The notes under the pieces: model-generated
Databases searched by the model: none
Told to the model about the DNA's origin: nothing
What the model saw: only the letters and a program-made list of their open reading frames with translations
Position numbers and translations under genes: made by a program
Shown here: positions 37,201-52,200 of the stretch, one piece after another
Numbering within the stretch: position 1 is the first letter of the stretch
Layout of the letters: each line of letters starts with the position of its first letter
From: Euptelea pleiosperma
Taxonomy: Eukaryota; Streptophyta; Magnoliopsida; Ranunculales; Eupteleaceae
Length of the DNA: 64,000 bases
NCBI GenBank assembly: GCA_035048495.1
Contig: CM068552.1
Coordinates: forward strand, 22,384,154 to 22,448,153
Direction of reading: 5' to 3'

Positions 37201-40200
37201 CTGACGGACTTCAGGCCCATCAGCTTGATAGGGAGCACCTACAAAATCGTTGCTAAAGTCATGGCGGCTAGACTGGGAGAGGTGTTGGGGCACATTATAT
37301 CTCCTTTTCAAGGGGCTTTTGTGAGGGATCGCCAGATTCTGGATGGCGTTTTGATAGCCAACGAAATTATTGACTCTAGACAGCGTGGGGATAAGCTGGG
37401 GGTCATATGCAAAGTTGACTTAGAGAAAGCTTACGACCACGTGAGCTGGTCATTCCTTGATTATATGTTGGGTAGGATGGACTTCGGTGCCAGATGGAGA
37501 AGGTGGATCCATATTTGCATATCCATAGTCCGGTTTTAGATTTTGGTGAATGGTGCCCCAGCGGGTTTCTTCAAAAGCTCTAGAGGGCTTCGTCAGGAGG
37601 ATCTTTTGTCTCCGTACCCCTAGTCACAAAAATCTCTGATTTTTTTAAAAAATCTCCAAAATTCTCCGAATTGTTGAATTCACGAACCAATCGCCGATTA
37701 ATCGGCAAAATCAGCAAAATCTCCGATTAATCAAAAAACTCGCTGATTAATCAACGATTTTGCCGATTAATCAACTGAGACCCATTTTTTCCCACTTATG
37801 ATTTCGATTTTTGCCGATTTTGGAATTATGAATGATGTATCATGCTTATGAGTTATGAGTTAATGACTTATTATTATGGAATTATAGATGTGCTTTTCAC
37901 CATATAAATGTGTTTTGTTAAAAAACATTTATAACTTGAAAAATGCCATGATATATATTTTTTATTTTTGCCGATTTCTGTCGATTTTTACCGAATTAGT
38001 CCGAATTTTCCCGACTTGACCCCTTGCCGATTTATTGCCGAATCCCGACTTTGTGAGTATGTCCGTACCTGTTTCTCATTGTGGTGGAAGGATTGAGTTG
38101 GATGGCTACTAAAGCGGTTGAGAGAGGCTTTATTGAAGGCTTCAAAGTTAGGGAGGATAGTCCAGTCATATCCCACTTGCAGTTTGCCGACAATACCATC
38201 TTCTTCCTAGAGGCAACCATTAGCCAAGCTAAGGCATTACGAGGGGTTCTGCGGTGATTTGGAGTGGTTTCGGGTTTGTGGATTAATCTTGCCAAAAGTC
38301 AGGTGTTCAGGGTTGGAGAGGTGGAGTGTTTGGACGAGATAGCATCATGTTTGACATGCAAAAAGGAGAAGCTCCCTACGATGTACCTCGGCCTCCCTCT
38401 TGGTGCGAAAAGCAGATCGAAGAAGATTTGGGATTCTGTTCTTGAGTGTATCCAGAAAAGATTGACGTCTTGGAAGAAAAGGCTTTTATCTAGGGGGGGA
38501 AGATTAACTCTCATTAAGAGCACCCTTTCGAATCTACCTATCTACTACTTCTTGTTGTTCTCCATTCCGAAAGGGACGGCTAAGAGGATAGAGCGCCTTA
38601 TTAGAGATTTCCTATGGGACCACAATCAAGTCAACCACAAGTGTCACCGCATGAACTAGGCTAGGATATGCAAATCACAAGAAGATGGTGGTCTTGGGGT
38701 TCGCCAAATTACGCTCATGAACAAAGCTTTGCTCGGCAAGTGGCTATGGCGTTTCGGGGCCGAGAGAGATAGTTTGTGGAGAAGTCATTGCGGACAAGTA
38801 AGGTACTGAGAACAACGGATGGGATAGTTCGATGCCGACCAGCTCGTATGGTGTTGGGGTTTGGAAGGGTATTTTTAAGATGAGGAGTGAGATCAGAAAT
38901 GGGAGCAACTTCAAAGAGGGAAATGGCTCTCTAGTGAAATTTTGGGAAGACATATGGTGTGGGGAGTTTTCCCTTGCGGAGTCATTCCCCTCCATCTATG
39001 CCCTATCAAACTGCAAAGGTGCCTTGGTCAGTGAGGTAGTTTCCAGGGAAAATGGCCTCCTCTCATGGGATTTGGGGCTTAGGAGGAGAATTAATGACTG
39101 GAAGGTGGACACAGTGGCGTCACTTATGAATAGGCTGGAAGGGTATCATCTCCTTGACGGGGTTGAAGACAAAAGATGGTGGAATAACGACCCCAAGGGG
39201 AGATTTTCGGTTAAATCTCTCTATTCCACCCTCACGGAGTCCGGTACTAGAAGCTTTCCAGCTAAGCGGCTGTGGAGGACACCCATCCCTTCTAAAGTTA
39301 TTTTCTTCTCTTGGTGTGCCATGCTTGATAAGATTCTCTCCGTGGAGAACCTTAGAAAATGTGGGCTGTAGATCCCTAATAGATGCATTTTGTGTTGCTG
39401 TGACGAGGAAACCACTAACCATATGCTCATCCACTGTCGAGTAAGTAGAGAGATATGGGAGCGCTTCCTCTAGCTTTTTGGGGTTTCATGGGTCTTCCTG
39501 TGCACGATTTCTGATACTTTTAGATGTTGGACTTCCAAAGCTTTCTCAGCCAGTGGCAGAATTCTTTGGAGAATTGCCCCATTTGCGGTTTAGTGGGAGA
39601 TTTGGAAGGAGAGAAATAGACGGATTTTTGAAGACAAGAAGGCCAACATTGATGAAAATCAAAGCCACTCTGTACTATTGGTGATCTGCCATTTCTGAGC
39701 TTAAAACATTTCGGTTTGAAGATTTCGTCTTCCGGTGGGATCAGTTGGTTTCATGATGTAGTCTTCGCCTTCTTTAGGCTGTGGAGTGTTTTGGCTTTGG
39801 GCGATCGGAGAGCTTGTTTTTGTTGTCGTTCTTCTTCGCCCTTTTTGTTTGTACAGTTCCCTTTTTGGGCTTTCTCAGCCCTCCTTTAATATATTGATCC
39901 TTTTACCGATCAAAAAAAAAAATTTGTTTCACTAAGCATTATTAATTCTACTTATCTAAAAAATTGATAAGTAGAACGGTTCGAAGTTCATACGGGGAAA
40001 AGCTATATGGAAGGGAAAACAGAACGGTTCGAAGTGCATTCGGCTGTAGCGTGTGGAGGGGCATTGCGAAGACATCGACAGACTTTTTGAAAGGTATTCG
40101 AGTAGGTGTTGGTTATGGGGAGACAATTAGTTTTTGGAAGGATGTTTGGTGCGGAGAAGCTTCATTCCAAACTGAGTTTCTAGAACTATTTTCTATATCG

Positions 40201-43200
40201 GAGAGTAAAATTTGGTTGGTTTGGGATTGTGCTGATGAAGTAGGGGGGGGGAGGGGGGGTTATGTGTTCGGATTTTGGGTTCGGATTTCGGATTTAGGAG
40301 GAATCTTAATGATTGGGAGATAGAGCCCTTAACTAGATTGCTTTCTCGGTTAAATGATGTTCATTTGCAACTTCTGGCTCAAGATAAGTGGGAATGGAAA
40401 TGGTCTAAGGGAGGTTTGTTCACAGTACGCTCGTTTTATGAGGGTATGGAAAGATCCCCGGGTATCAGCTTTCCAGTATCATTGGTATGGCGATCGAAAG
40501 TTCCAAAGAAGATTGCATTCTTTGTTTGGTTGACTTCTTTGGAGAAAATATTGATAGTGGATCACTTGATTACTAGAAGTTTTATAATTATAGATTATTG
40601 CTCGATGTGCGAGCGACATGGGGAAACTGTTAACCATCTTATGCAACATTGCGCTGAAGCCAAGAATGTATGGTCCTCTTTTTTACTCAAGTTTGGAATA
40701 CATTGGGTAATGCCGGCTTCATTTATGGAGCTCCTTCTTAGTTGGCATACCAAAGCATTTTCGAAAAGAGGTCGTATTCTTTGGAGAACGTTGCCAGTTG
40801 CGATAGTATGGGGTATTTGGAGGGAGGGAAATCAGAGAATATTTGAACACAAATGTGGAGATTTGACCTCGATCATTCTCAACATTAAGGGATACTTTTC
40901 CTTTGGTCCAAAGGATTCAATGAATGCAAAGGGATCTTCTTTGAGGACCTTGTATTCTGTTGGAACACTCTATGTTCTAAGGATGGTTGATACAAGAAAT
41001 TACATTCACTTTCAGTTGTTTTTCCTAAATCTGTCTACTGTAGGTCACCTCGACCTCCTTAGCTGAATGTATTTTGTTTGGCTTTTGCCTCTTTAATGAT
41101 AATTTTACTACAAAAAATTGATTGAATTAATCTGATACGAGACTACACATACGTGATACACCTACGTACCGAATCAGTCATGGTTCAAAGTTGTGGGTTT
41201 TGTTTCGGTGGCTTCGGGCAAAAACAGCGAAACGAAACCTAAAAAAACTACTTTTTTTTTTGTTTGTTGTCAAGGAAAAAAAACAGATTCTTCTGTTTTT
41301 TTTCCTTGACAAATCAGAAGAAAAAGAAGACGCAGCCTGCAACAAGTATGTTTTTGTAATAATAATAATAATAATAAGTTTTAAAGCTAGATAGATTGTA
41401 GACCCACAATAATCCATGGTTCTACCGAAGGCTTCATCATTAAAGATGGGCCTGTCAAAGATTGGTGGTGACTCTCAATCTGTTATATGATGGAATCCTC
41501 TTTCTTTAGATATTCATCCTGATCACCCGATTATGGATCCGAAGTTGACATTCTTCATCACGATGGACTAGAGTAGTTCCATGTGGGGCGTCCAAACTGG
41601 ATGAGTCGTCTTTACCATTGTGATGGATTTTGGTGTTGTGTTAATTCTCGAAGTGCTGCTCTAAAAGCTACAAAAGTCACGGAAGCACTCTTGTAACTTG
41701 ATCCAATGATCTGTTGAATTCTTCCACCCCTTCTAATTGTTCCATTCAATTATTAAGCTCGCTATTGTTTCCTCTTCTCGGCGGCATGACTTTTGTTGAT
41801 GAAATCCTTAGTTCCAGGAAATGAAATTTACTCTGATACCAGATAATGTAGGCGCAGTTTCACTCAATGCAACTGGTAAGCTTTTCTTAGAGTGAAAGAC
41901 CCTTAAAAAGCTCCTACAGGACCTTTAAATCTCGTCACTACTATTACATCCAGATTTCTAACATGGTGTTGAAGTCTGAAACATCAAAATCTCAATAAAA
42001 GACGTGAGATAGCTGTTGAAGATATCGAAAAGAGCTTTCCAAAGCATCTAACGGCTTCTCAATTGGATAATAGTTTAAAAATTGTGCCTCAGAGTGTGAC
42101 TGTCTCTGTGACAACCTAGACCTCTTTTCCCAGCATCTATTTGTTGCGACTTCAATTGACACTTGATCTTTGAATTCCTGCCACTTGATTTAGTAGACAT
42201 ATTTCTCTAGATTGTACCATAATGGGAACACCCCACACATTCTTAGCTGCAAAAGATGCTAAAGCGGAAAAAATTGGACGGACTGAAAATTTTCCTTTCA
42301 GGTCCCATTTTCAACTCTGCCCGTCTTTCTAATGATATGAAGTGGTGGTTCCTTCCAAGCAACAGGAGCCGGTCAAGAGGTCAATTTTTCAACCATTTGG
42401 ATTCCTTCCACACTGTTCAGTCTGCTATCCTCTCATAGCAAAACCCTTTTTGACCTACAATGCCTTAAAGATCTGAGAAAAGCACGACAAAGAGTAACTC
42501 TCCACATCATAAATCCTGCAAAGATCTTTCCATATTTCCTGTGACTTAATAGCCAATTTCCATGTAGAAATTATCAGAAATTTTTGTGATTCCTTTCTAG
42601 AAAGGCTCATTCCATAACAAGTGGCCACTATGTTGCTATACTATCCAGGAGTCCTACTACCATACTTTCATTCAATTTCCCCTTCTGAATAGATTTCCGC
42701 TTTTTTCACCCACCTCCAAAGCCACTTACTGAGAAGGGCTTTATTCGTGAACCGTCATATAGACCAAGACCCCCCTTTTCTTGGGACTAAAACTGTTCTG
42801 CATTCAATCAAATTGGGCGTTTCTGTATATATATATAATATTTGTATGGTCTAAATGTGATGAGTACCCTAGATTTTGCGTTGGTTTATCTGGTCTTCAT
42901 CTCAAAACATCAAAGGAATTGGTGTGCTCTTGGAGTCTTGTATGTTTGAGGTACAAGGCATGTGCAGTTTTGAGTTCCGAAAACCTTCTTTTGCGATTGC
43001 AGTTATGTGAAAAACATGCACCAGCAATATTGGTAACTGCAATCAATGCTAGAAAAGTAGCAGTATTATCGAGCTTCTGTGTTTGGGAAGGTGATAAACC
43101 TCTATAAATCATTTCAAGCTACTTTTCATCAGTTCCATTCTGTGGATCTAATTTGTCCAATTTGGCTTCTCACAGTAATAAATTATTTCGGGATATTTAG

Positions 43201-46200
43201 GCTCTGTATGGTTTGCAAGAAAAGTAGTGCTAAAAAGAAAATTTTCTGCAGAAAAATTATACTGAGAAAAACTTGAATTTTTGTCTTTTTTCCGTTGTTT
43301 GGGTGTATAAGCCTAGAAAATAGCTCGAAAATCCATCACTGACAGAAAATAATGTCTTTGTTATTTGGGTTGTTTTATCATTTAAGAGTTTTAAGCACAC
43401 ATCAAGACTTCATTGAATTAATTCCTTGTCCGAATCAAAATAAAAACTCCATTACTCGCACCCAAAAATTACTCTCGTTAACAATGTCCTTTAAATCCTA
43501 AACTACCCGCTATGGCAAGAAATATGTCAGATCTGGATTAGATCCACGTAGATCTATATTTGTATCTGACTTGAAAGTGTCAATGTCGATTAATTATACA
43601 AATTCAAATCCTACTCATGTATAATTCAGTGGATCCATATCCGATCTGTATTTAATATGGATCTACTTTTAAGGATCCAAACGTGCCAAGTATGGATTTG
43701 GAGGTTGGGGAGAAGAGAGGACGAAGATGGAGAAGGAAGAAAGCCATCAGAGCCCTTAACCCGATAGTGGGAAAAGAGATTGAAAATATTTTGGGCAAAA
43801 ATCTAAGGAAAAACTCCTCTATTTTGCAGGAAAAGAGAGGATAAACCAGAATTATTTTCTGCATGAAAATAAATTTTCCCAGACACCAAACACTTGAAAT
43901 TGTGTATTTTCCTGATAAACTCATTTTCTAGTGAACCATACAGATCCTTAGCCATTTGTTTCTTCATCTTCTTTTTAGTTCTCAATTTCTAGGTTTGCTT
44001 TGTCTTGCATTGTTTGAGAATGTTAGGGTTTCACGAGTCCTTGGCATTACAAATCTATTGAATTTTAGCTTGTGCTCTATCTCTCTCGCTCTAGCTGTCC
44101 GTTACAAACCTCTAATGACTTTTGCAAATTTTCAGTATTCCATTTTTTTTTTTCTATTTTTGATGTTTCTTCTTGATTCTCCAGGGTCACAAGAGCTATG
44201 TCCCAAACATGATCAGTGGAGCATCTCAAGCTGATATTGGGGTTCTGGTAAGTGTATAGTTATGATGCTTAATTCTTGCATTTAATTTGTTGGATAAGCC
44301 CACAATTTAGTTGTGTAAGATATTTAGGTAATATCTGCTCGGAAAGGGGAATTCGAAACTGGATATGAGAGAGGTGGACAGACTCGTGAACATGTCTTAC
44401 TTGCCAAAACCTTGGGTGTGACTAAGTTGCTTGTTGTTGTCAACAAAATGGATGATCCTACTGTGGGATGGTCTAAAGAAAGGTGCTTTAGATGATCTTT
44501 ACCTAATTATGCAAATTTTCCTTTTTTCTTTTCCTTTCCCCCCTGGGAAGCAATTGTAAAGTTTCCAATATTATTTATCAATATATGTTTTTCCCAGGTA
44601 TGATGAAATAGAATCGAAGATGACACCTTTCCTAAAAGCTTCGGGTTACAATGTGAAGAAAGGTAATGCATAACCCCTTTCCTGGAGTCGGCTTATAGAA
44701 ACATTTTATGCTGTCATAATGTTATCATCGGTGATAAACACTTTGTTAGGTCATTGTTTACTTGATTTGGCTAATACCATGTTTATGGGAAGGCCAATCT
44801 TACTCGATGCTTTTAAAGTAGGTCCGTGATAGAGGAATCCTTTGGATGTTTGTATTTTTTGTTTCCCTTGTTTATTGTTCTGTTCCTTAATCACAAATAG
44901 TGGTTGATAAACAAGGAAGCCAAGTCCTCTCCTTCTCTCCCCGTGTTTGATTTGTGAATTTTTTCCATTATCTGAAGTCTGAACTATTCATAATTGGATG
45001 TTCTTTACTGATTGTGTTTTGGTTTGTGTCTCATCTCACCATGAACTTTGATTCTTTGAGTGGGATGTTGTCAATTAGCTTTTTCCCCATCAATACGTGG
45101 GTGAAGAAATACACTTACCCTCTGAGTCCATGTTCTAGAATATTTTCTACTATTATGTCTACATAGTTTTTGTACTGTTGACTTGTTTCATGTTTAGTTG
45201 TATGCTTATAGCTGGTGACTTAGGATAGGCATTCACTGGCTATTCCTTATGTGCAACTTGCAGATGTTCAATTTCTCCCAATATCTGGTCTCCATGGTGC
45301 TAACATGAAAACTAGGGTGGAAAAGAGTGCATGTTCATGGTGGAATGGTCCATGCCTTTTTGAAGCCCTGGATGCCATAGAACTTCCTCCACGAGATCCC
45401 AAAGGTCCAGTCAGGTACAAAGTACAATCTCTGTGGTTTTTGATGTTTAGCTTGGTGTTGGATATGATTTTCTCATTTTCGATATCTTTCTTTGTCTTTG
45501 TTTGGGTAGCTCCTCCAAGTCCATTGTAAATGCTTTGACTCTTTTCTATTTTACATTGCATTGACTAAGTTGCTCCACTTACTGTACATTCCAATACCTT
45601 TGCATTGTTTTAGTTCATTTTTGACTTCAACACCTAAGGAAAGTCTAATGAAAATTACATTGTACGTTGAATTGTGTAATACTTTGTACATCCATTTCTT
45701 GAGGGGCCTAACTCCTGACTTCATGGTTGCTCCAATTACTTACTGTACATTCCAACACCTAAGGAAAGTCTAATGAAAATTGCATTGTACGCTGAATTGT
45801 GTAATACTTCTTGAGGGGCCTAACTCCTGACCTCATGGTTGCAATACAGTCATGGTCATGGTTTAATATCATGATCTCATTCAGCGTCTCAATAAACTGA
45901 CAGAATGATCATCATAAGTCTTTTCCCAACTGTATGGGGTTGGCCGCACGAATCCTGTTCCTTGACAGAATGATACTTATAAAAATAATAATACATTTTG
46001 CTACATAATGATACAAAAATGCATTCGACTAAACTATTCTCAACTAAGCTAAAAGGAGGATGGTTAGTGAAATAATACTACTTTTTATAACACATACTCT
46101 AAAGACAAGTTTTTAATTAACTTTTTGGTATCATATGATATATACCTTAATGTATCGTACTGGTAATTTACCAGAATGAGATGTCTCGCCAGAGATGAAC

Positions 46201-49200
46201 TGAGAAGGTAGATACTTTCAACCTTGGCCGTGTTAAAGCTAGTTGAAAACTCGGCTGATTCCTATTGTTTTGGTTGATTCAAATGAGTTCTGCCACTAGA
46301 CCAACTGATTTTTGAAGGAGGTGGACACCTCTGCTCGAATTGGGAAGATTTGTATCATAAGTTAGGTTAGAAAAAGGGGACTTCAAAACAAAACATCACA
46401 TCGCTGGATCCTTTGCAAACCGGCCTCTGCCACCACTGTCTTTCTAATGTTGGAAAACCAATGAAGGGTCTTGAGAGCTGCCAAAGACAGATAAAACGGA
46501 CGAGAACTCTCTCTCTCTCTCTCCCCTTTTCTGAGATAATCTTTGTTATATGCATATGATTTGAGCAACATGGACTTTTATTTTAGTATTCATCTTCGAG
46601 CTGAATAATAGTGCAATTAAACGATAAGAAACCTCAATTCTGGAGCTTAAGCAAGCTATGCTAGACGAAAAAAAAGAGAACAACTTCTTCAAGTATAGGA
46701 CTCATAAATCTAAAAAAATCACTCTTCACATCCCCTTTATAAAATGTTTCTTTCTTCTCAAACTTCAACCTTCTAAACAAACAAGACTAAAAATAACCCA
46801 CTCTTACTAGGAATCTTAGACAACTTACTAACACAAATTAGAAATAAAATCAAACTTTCTAAATAAGACTTCTATAGCTAGGATTTGTTAAAAAAATCAA
46901 ATAAAGTAAACCTAAAGAAATTATTAGAACCTTCTATACTCTATTGAACTCTCTAACATTAATCTCAACCATCAATTTATAACCCTAGAGAACTGCTAAA
47001 ATTAGAAACTAAGTGTGCTGTAACAAAACTTTGTTTTCTGGGTTGAACAGTCCAATAATAGAGCAACATCAGTCCCTTATTTCCTAATTCTCCTCTTGTT
47101 CTTTTTCGAAGCCTTTGTAGGGTTTGTTCCTCCATGTATGAACGTATAGTGCATGGAGTTTCAGCCCCCATCAAACCACTTTGAGCGAGATAGAACTCTT
47201 CAAAAACAGCTGGTTCTGCTGGACTAGATATATGTATTGCAGCTGCATCAAATAGTTATGGATCTTCTGGTATTATGGTTGGTGGACTTGCTTCATGTTA
47301 GTTCTTTAAAATATACTAGGGGAACGCCACGTGCAATGCTCGGCGCACCTTACATGTGGCACACTTGTAGAGGTCACTTACTGTATCGATGTTTGATCCA
47401 TCCCTAGGTGGACCTACATGCAAAAAATAAGCCTGATTAGTGATTTTTAAGGATTTGATTGGAGTCATTTTTATTGGTTGATTTTTAACCGTAGATTTTG
47501 AGTATTATTTGGGGTACTCATATCAAAAGGTGTGAAAACACTAATCAGGCTGATATTTGGTATATACATCCACCTAGGGATGGGACAAACATGGTCAGTG
47601 GTCTCTAAGAGTGTGCCACGTGGCTTGATGAGGGATGTCGGCGTGTCGATAACCTGAATTGTTACGTGGGTGGCAACACCAGTTGTTGCTTACTTGCTTT
47701 ATAGATACGCTGGAACTAGATAGTTATTGATTTGATTGGTAGAGTTCTCGTGACTTGTCTAGTTTGGATGTTCAAAATGCGATCTGAATATCTGTTGGTG
47801 AATTTTCCTGTTATTTGTTGAGCAGTCTTTTGTCATTATTGTAATACGTTCATTTGATTCATCTAATATAACCTTTTTGACATGCAGGTTGCCAATTATT
47901 GACAAATTTAAAGACATGGGAACTGTTGTAATGGGAAAAATAGAATCTGGTAGCATTCGGGAGGGTGATACCTTGTTGGTCATGCCTAATAAGGTATTGT
48001 GTCTATCCTGAGGTCACTCTCCTCCGATTTTATCCGAATGCATAGGAACTGAAGATTTTATATGTCGGATTTACAGGCACAGGTGAAAGTGCTTGCAGTA
48101 CATTGTGATGAAGATAAAGTAAAATGTGCTGGGCCTGGTGAAAATGTCAGGGTCAAATTGTCTGGGATTGAAGAAGAAGACATATTGTCTGGTTTTGTCC
48201 TATCAAGCGTCGGTAAGTTTTCTTTGTATGATAAGCTAAATACTTGATTATGATACTCCAGACGATTTACTATGCTTAGCCCTTTAAAATTTGGTCTAGG
48301 GTCGATTGTGAATTGTGATGTATAGGCAAATGATAATGTGAAATTTGGAACCATATGGCACTCAAGGCGACTTGCTGGTGTAAGGTTATTGTTGTTCATT
48401 AACTTGGGATGACATAGTGTTGAGATACATTTGTGACATTTTATAAACATATGATTGTTAGTGAAGGCATCTTCTTGTGGTTTTCGTACATACTACATCA
48501 TGAACAAATTAAACCATTTCTTCCGCTCTCTTTTTGTTCCATTTAGACTGCGGTATCATGTACCTATGACTCGTTTTCTGAATCCTGAGTAATTCATACC
48601 TTGGCCTTCTTAAGGTGGTTTGAAAGGAGACTACTAGATTGGAAGAAAGTATTTTTTCAATAGGTGGTAAAATCACAAGCATTTGACACTTTTAGAACAT
48701 GACACTTTTAGGATTTTTGTCACGTTGGACATGTCGACACACAGATGTGTATTGACACATCCTGACATGCACCGCAGTATCACTCTTTATTTTTGTAATT
48801 CACTACTAAATTAGTGATTTCTAAAAGAGGGTTGGTGTGTTCCATCCTCCATACACTACTTTGTTAAATTGTTAAACACAACAATAGTTGTTTGATAGTT
48901 TTCCCTCTTATAAATCTACATATATTTATTATGTTATTAGATAGCTCCATGACAGATAGAAATGTTTTCATTTACTTTTTGTATATTTCTTTCCTTATTT
49001 ATTAAAAAATATTTTGATTTAAATATGACAAATATTATTCTATAACGTGTACGGACATGTTTGACAACTGCCTATGAAATCGCGAACATAATGAACATGG
49101 CTTTGGCAAAACTCGAGCACGGAACGGCAAAACCAGATCTGATTGATCTTCAAAGACTTCAATGGTCTTCAATCTCGGATGACATTAGGGCTTCTTAAAG

Positions 49201-52200
49201 ATGTTCTATCGAACACCTCGTATCTATGTCGAACAGCGACACACGTGCCCGTGTTATTGTTACATAGCAGTTTAGTAGGGATTAGTCTTCAATCTCGGAT
49301 GCCTTTAGGGCTTCTTTGTTCTGTCAAATACCTCGTATCTATGTCGAACAACGACACTTGTGCCTGTGTCATTGTTACATAGCTTCCCACGTATTTCTTA
49401 TCCTTGTTCACTGTTCCAATTTTGGTTGCTATGAGCTTAAACTTTTTAAGGGATTTCATTTGGAATGATAGATGATGAAGAAAGGTAACATTTAGTTGAT
49501 TGGAATGAAGGATTGTAGTTTTAACGATGTGGGAGGTCTAGGTTTTAGAAATTTGATAGCGATTAATAGAACTTTATTGGGGAAGTGACTTTGGAGTTTA
49601 GGAAGGAACTCGCAATCCTTTATTGGTGTTGCTGGTCTTCCACGTGGTGCTGCAGGTGCTTGGGCAGCGGCTGGAGACGCACCAGTCAAGGGAGGAGAAG
49701 CTAACGGCTTCTCTTCTCTTTCCTGGTTTTTTTTTTTTTTGTTTAAAAGAGAGAGAGGACAGTTGGGATGGGTTGAGAGATGAGAGAATAGGGTTATGAG
49801 AGGAAGAGAAAAATGAGAGAGTTCGGTTCAGCGAGTTGCAGGTTGAGGGTTGAGAAGAGAGAGGAGAGGGTGAGAGAGAGTAGAATATCCCCTTTTAGAT
49901 TAGGCTTTCTCCTTTTTATATGGGAACCAGAGATGCATGGACGTGTGGGAGTGAGAAGTGAGGGTAAAAATCAGGTCCGTCCAATCCTCCACTTTAGTCT
50001 CTATCCACCGTCCAGCTAGTGAAAAGAGTTAAAGATCTTTCCATTTTATTTTCTTTCCAAAGGTCTTCTCTCTTTTTTATAAGACAAATCAACTCTTTCT
50101 TCGTTCAAAATATACCTTGTCTAACGTTGAATTCAGCCCCCTCTTTATTGATCCAAGATATTATTCCTCTTTTAAAAGAAAACGGCTCACCATTCATCCC
50201 TATTTAGAGTCCAGCCCATTTAAAAACCACTTCCATTTTTTTCATTTAAAATAACATCTTCCATTTCTTTCCAAAAACTCGAGCCATTATGAAAGTCAAA
50301 CTTTCTAAAAAATCTCCCCACCCATTTAAAAAAATATTCTTTCTCAAAATTCTACCATATTTTCCAATCTCCATTTCAAATATCCAAACAATTTCTCAAC
50401 AAAAGTTCTTTCCAAAAGTCTTTTCTTTAATCATTTTGAAAGTAATTTCCTTTCTTGGTCAATAAAATTGACCGATATCTTGGTTCATTATGTGAGTGGT
50501 GATGCATGGATGGTTGGGCGGATGATCCGTTGGCAATCGAATGGTAGAAGTGGATGGTGATGATTAGACCGATCATCGGATGGTGGAGATTGGCCAAGGT
50601 ATGCGGTAGGATAGAGTGATTGCTAAATGATAGAGGATCGGATGCTTGATATTGAGAGAGAGAGAATGGGGTTTAAAGAGAGGAGGGAAAACGAGAGAAA
50701 AATATAGAGAAAATGCTAGAAGTGGGTCTTGAACCCTGGTCTTTGACTTAGTCTTCTGCAAGCTTTACCAACTGGACGAGCCTTCATCTTGTGTTAGTTG
50801 TTTAGGCTTTAATCTTCTTAGTCTCTTCTCTCGGAGTTTGACTCTCCTACTGGTTCATTGTTTGCGAATCATCCTCATAGATTGTGGTCATGTCATTCCC
50901 CTCCGGATAAGCTATAGGTTGGCTGGGGAAGTAGACTTCCTCACTCTCAGATTCTAACTGACCTAAACAGTGTTCCAAGCTTTTCATGGATCGTTGTTGT
51001 TGGATGATAAATTGGGAGAGAAGGTCCTCTAGATCAGGTTTGATAGCAGACTGTGGAGGTTCAACTAAGGGAAGCTGACGTACCAACACATGATTGTAGT
51101 CCGAATGAGTATAATAGTTGTAGGATTGAAGCGACTCTGGGACTATTTGATGACTGAGAATCCTGAGGGGTACACTGTTGACTAGAATAGTTAGTTTGTG
51201 GATATGGCTGGTACTGCGACTGTGAGTACTGCCAATCATACTGTCCTTTGAGTTGATGAAACCGGGAATGATACGTATCCTGTTCAAGTTGCTACGAGGG
51301 AATAGACTGTTGTTCCCAGGCAAAGTTATGGTGACTCCTATTGTCCGGATAATACATGTTGTAGGATGTCTACATCAGAGGTTGAGATGCACTGAAAGTA
51401 TAGACTTCTTCTTGGACAAGAGGGAAATATCCCACAGAGTTGGAATGATGCACATGTTGCTGGACCGAGACACCAAGGGCGAAGACCGATTTGTTAAGTT
51501 CCTGAAGTTGAGATTTATACTCTAGATCTCCGTTATCTTCATATCCCATAGAAGTCTGTGAGACCGGAGTGTTATGATGACAGGCAAAATTAGTATACTA
51601 GTGCTCAGAATTATCGCCTAGATCTTCAAAGAAATTGTGGTAGGTCTCGAATAGGGGCCGTTCTACTGCCATCGGAGAGATGAGAGTCTCTCAGAGGAGG
51701 GAGGAGACGAAGGTAGAGTGGGTGAAGAGATTGATGCGGTAGACTGACTCTCAGATCGAATCAGTCTCTTGTTCGGATGGGTTCAAACGGGCATAAGCTA
51801 GAAAAGCACGCCCTAGACTTGTAAAAAGTTGTCATAGGGGAACACTAAACCTAATGAGCCTAGATGATACACAAGGAGCAACACATAATCCTACTTCTAT
51901 AAGGAATTATCTTGTTAGTGTAGGGGATATGTTAGATTATGACAGTGGGTGGACAACTTGTTTATCTTCTATTATTTGTCGGAATAACTTTTTCTCTCTT
52001 AGGTTCTTACCAGGATACACTTGCAAGGATCCGTCCGGTATTAACACAAGTTCGCTCTCTAGAATGCGTAACCTAGATAGACGTCTGGCACATTGGCATT
52101 CTTAAGTACGCCCCAGGTTAGCCGGATTGGTCGAGTGTTTTCAAATGTGGTTCTCGGATGAAACTTGGTTTAGTTTGTGTTCTTAACCTAGCAATTAGCC

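Noticed and set aside
40275..41066. Single-exon host gene of 263 aa
   Set aside because: L1 zf-RVT domain, closely matching the element at 26692-28000, with a 3' tail.
48058..48450. Minus-strand 130-aa frame
   Set aside because: Antisense to eRF3 exon 14 and its intron; no motif.
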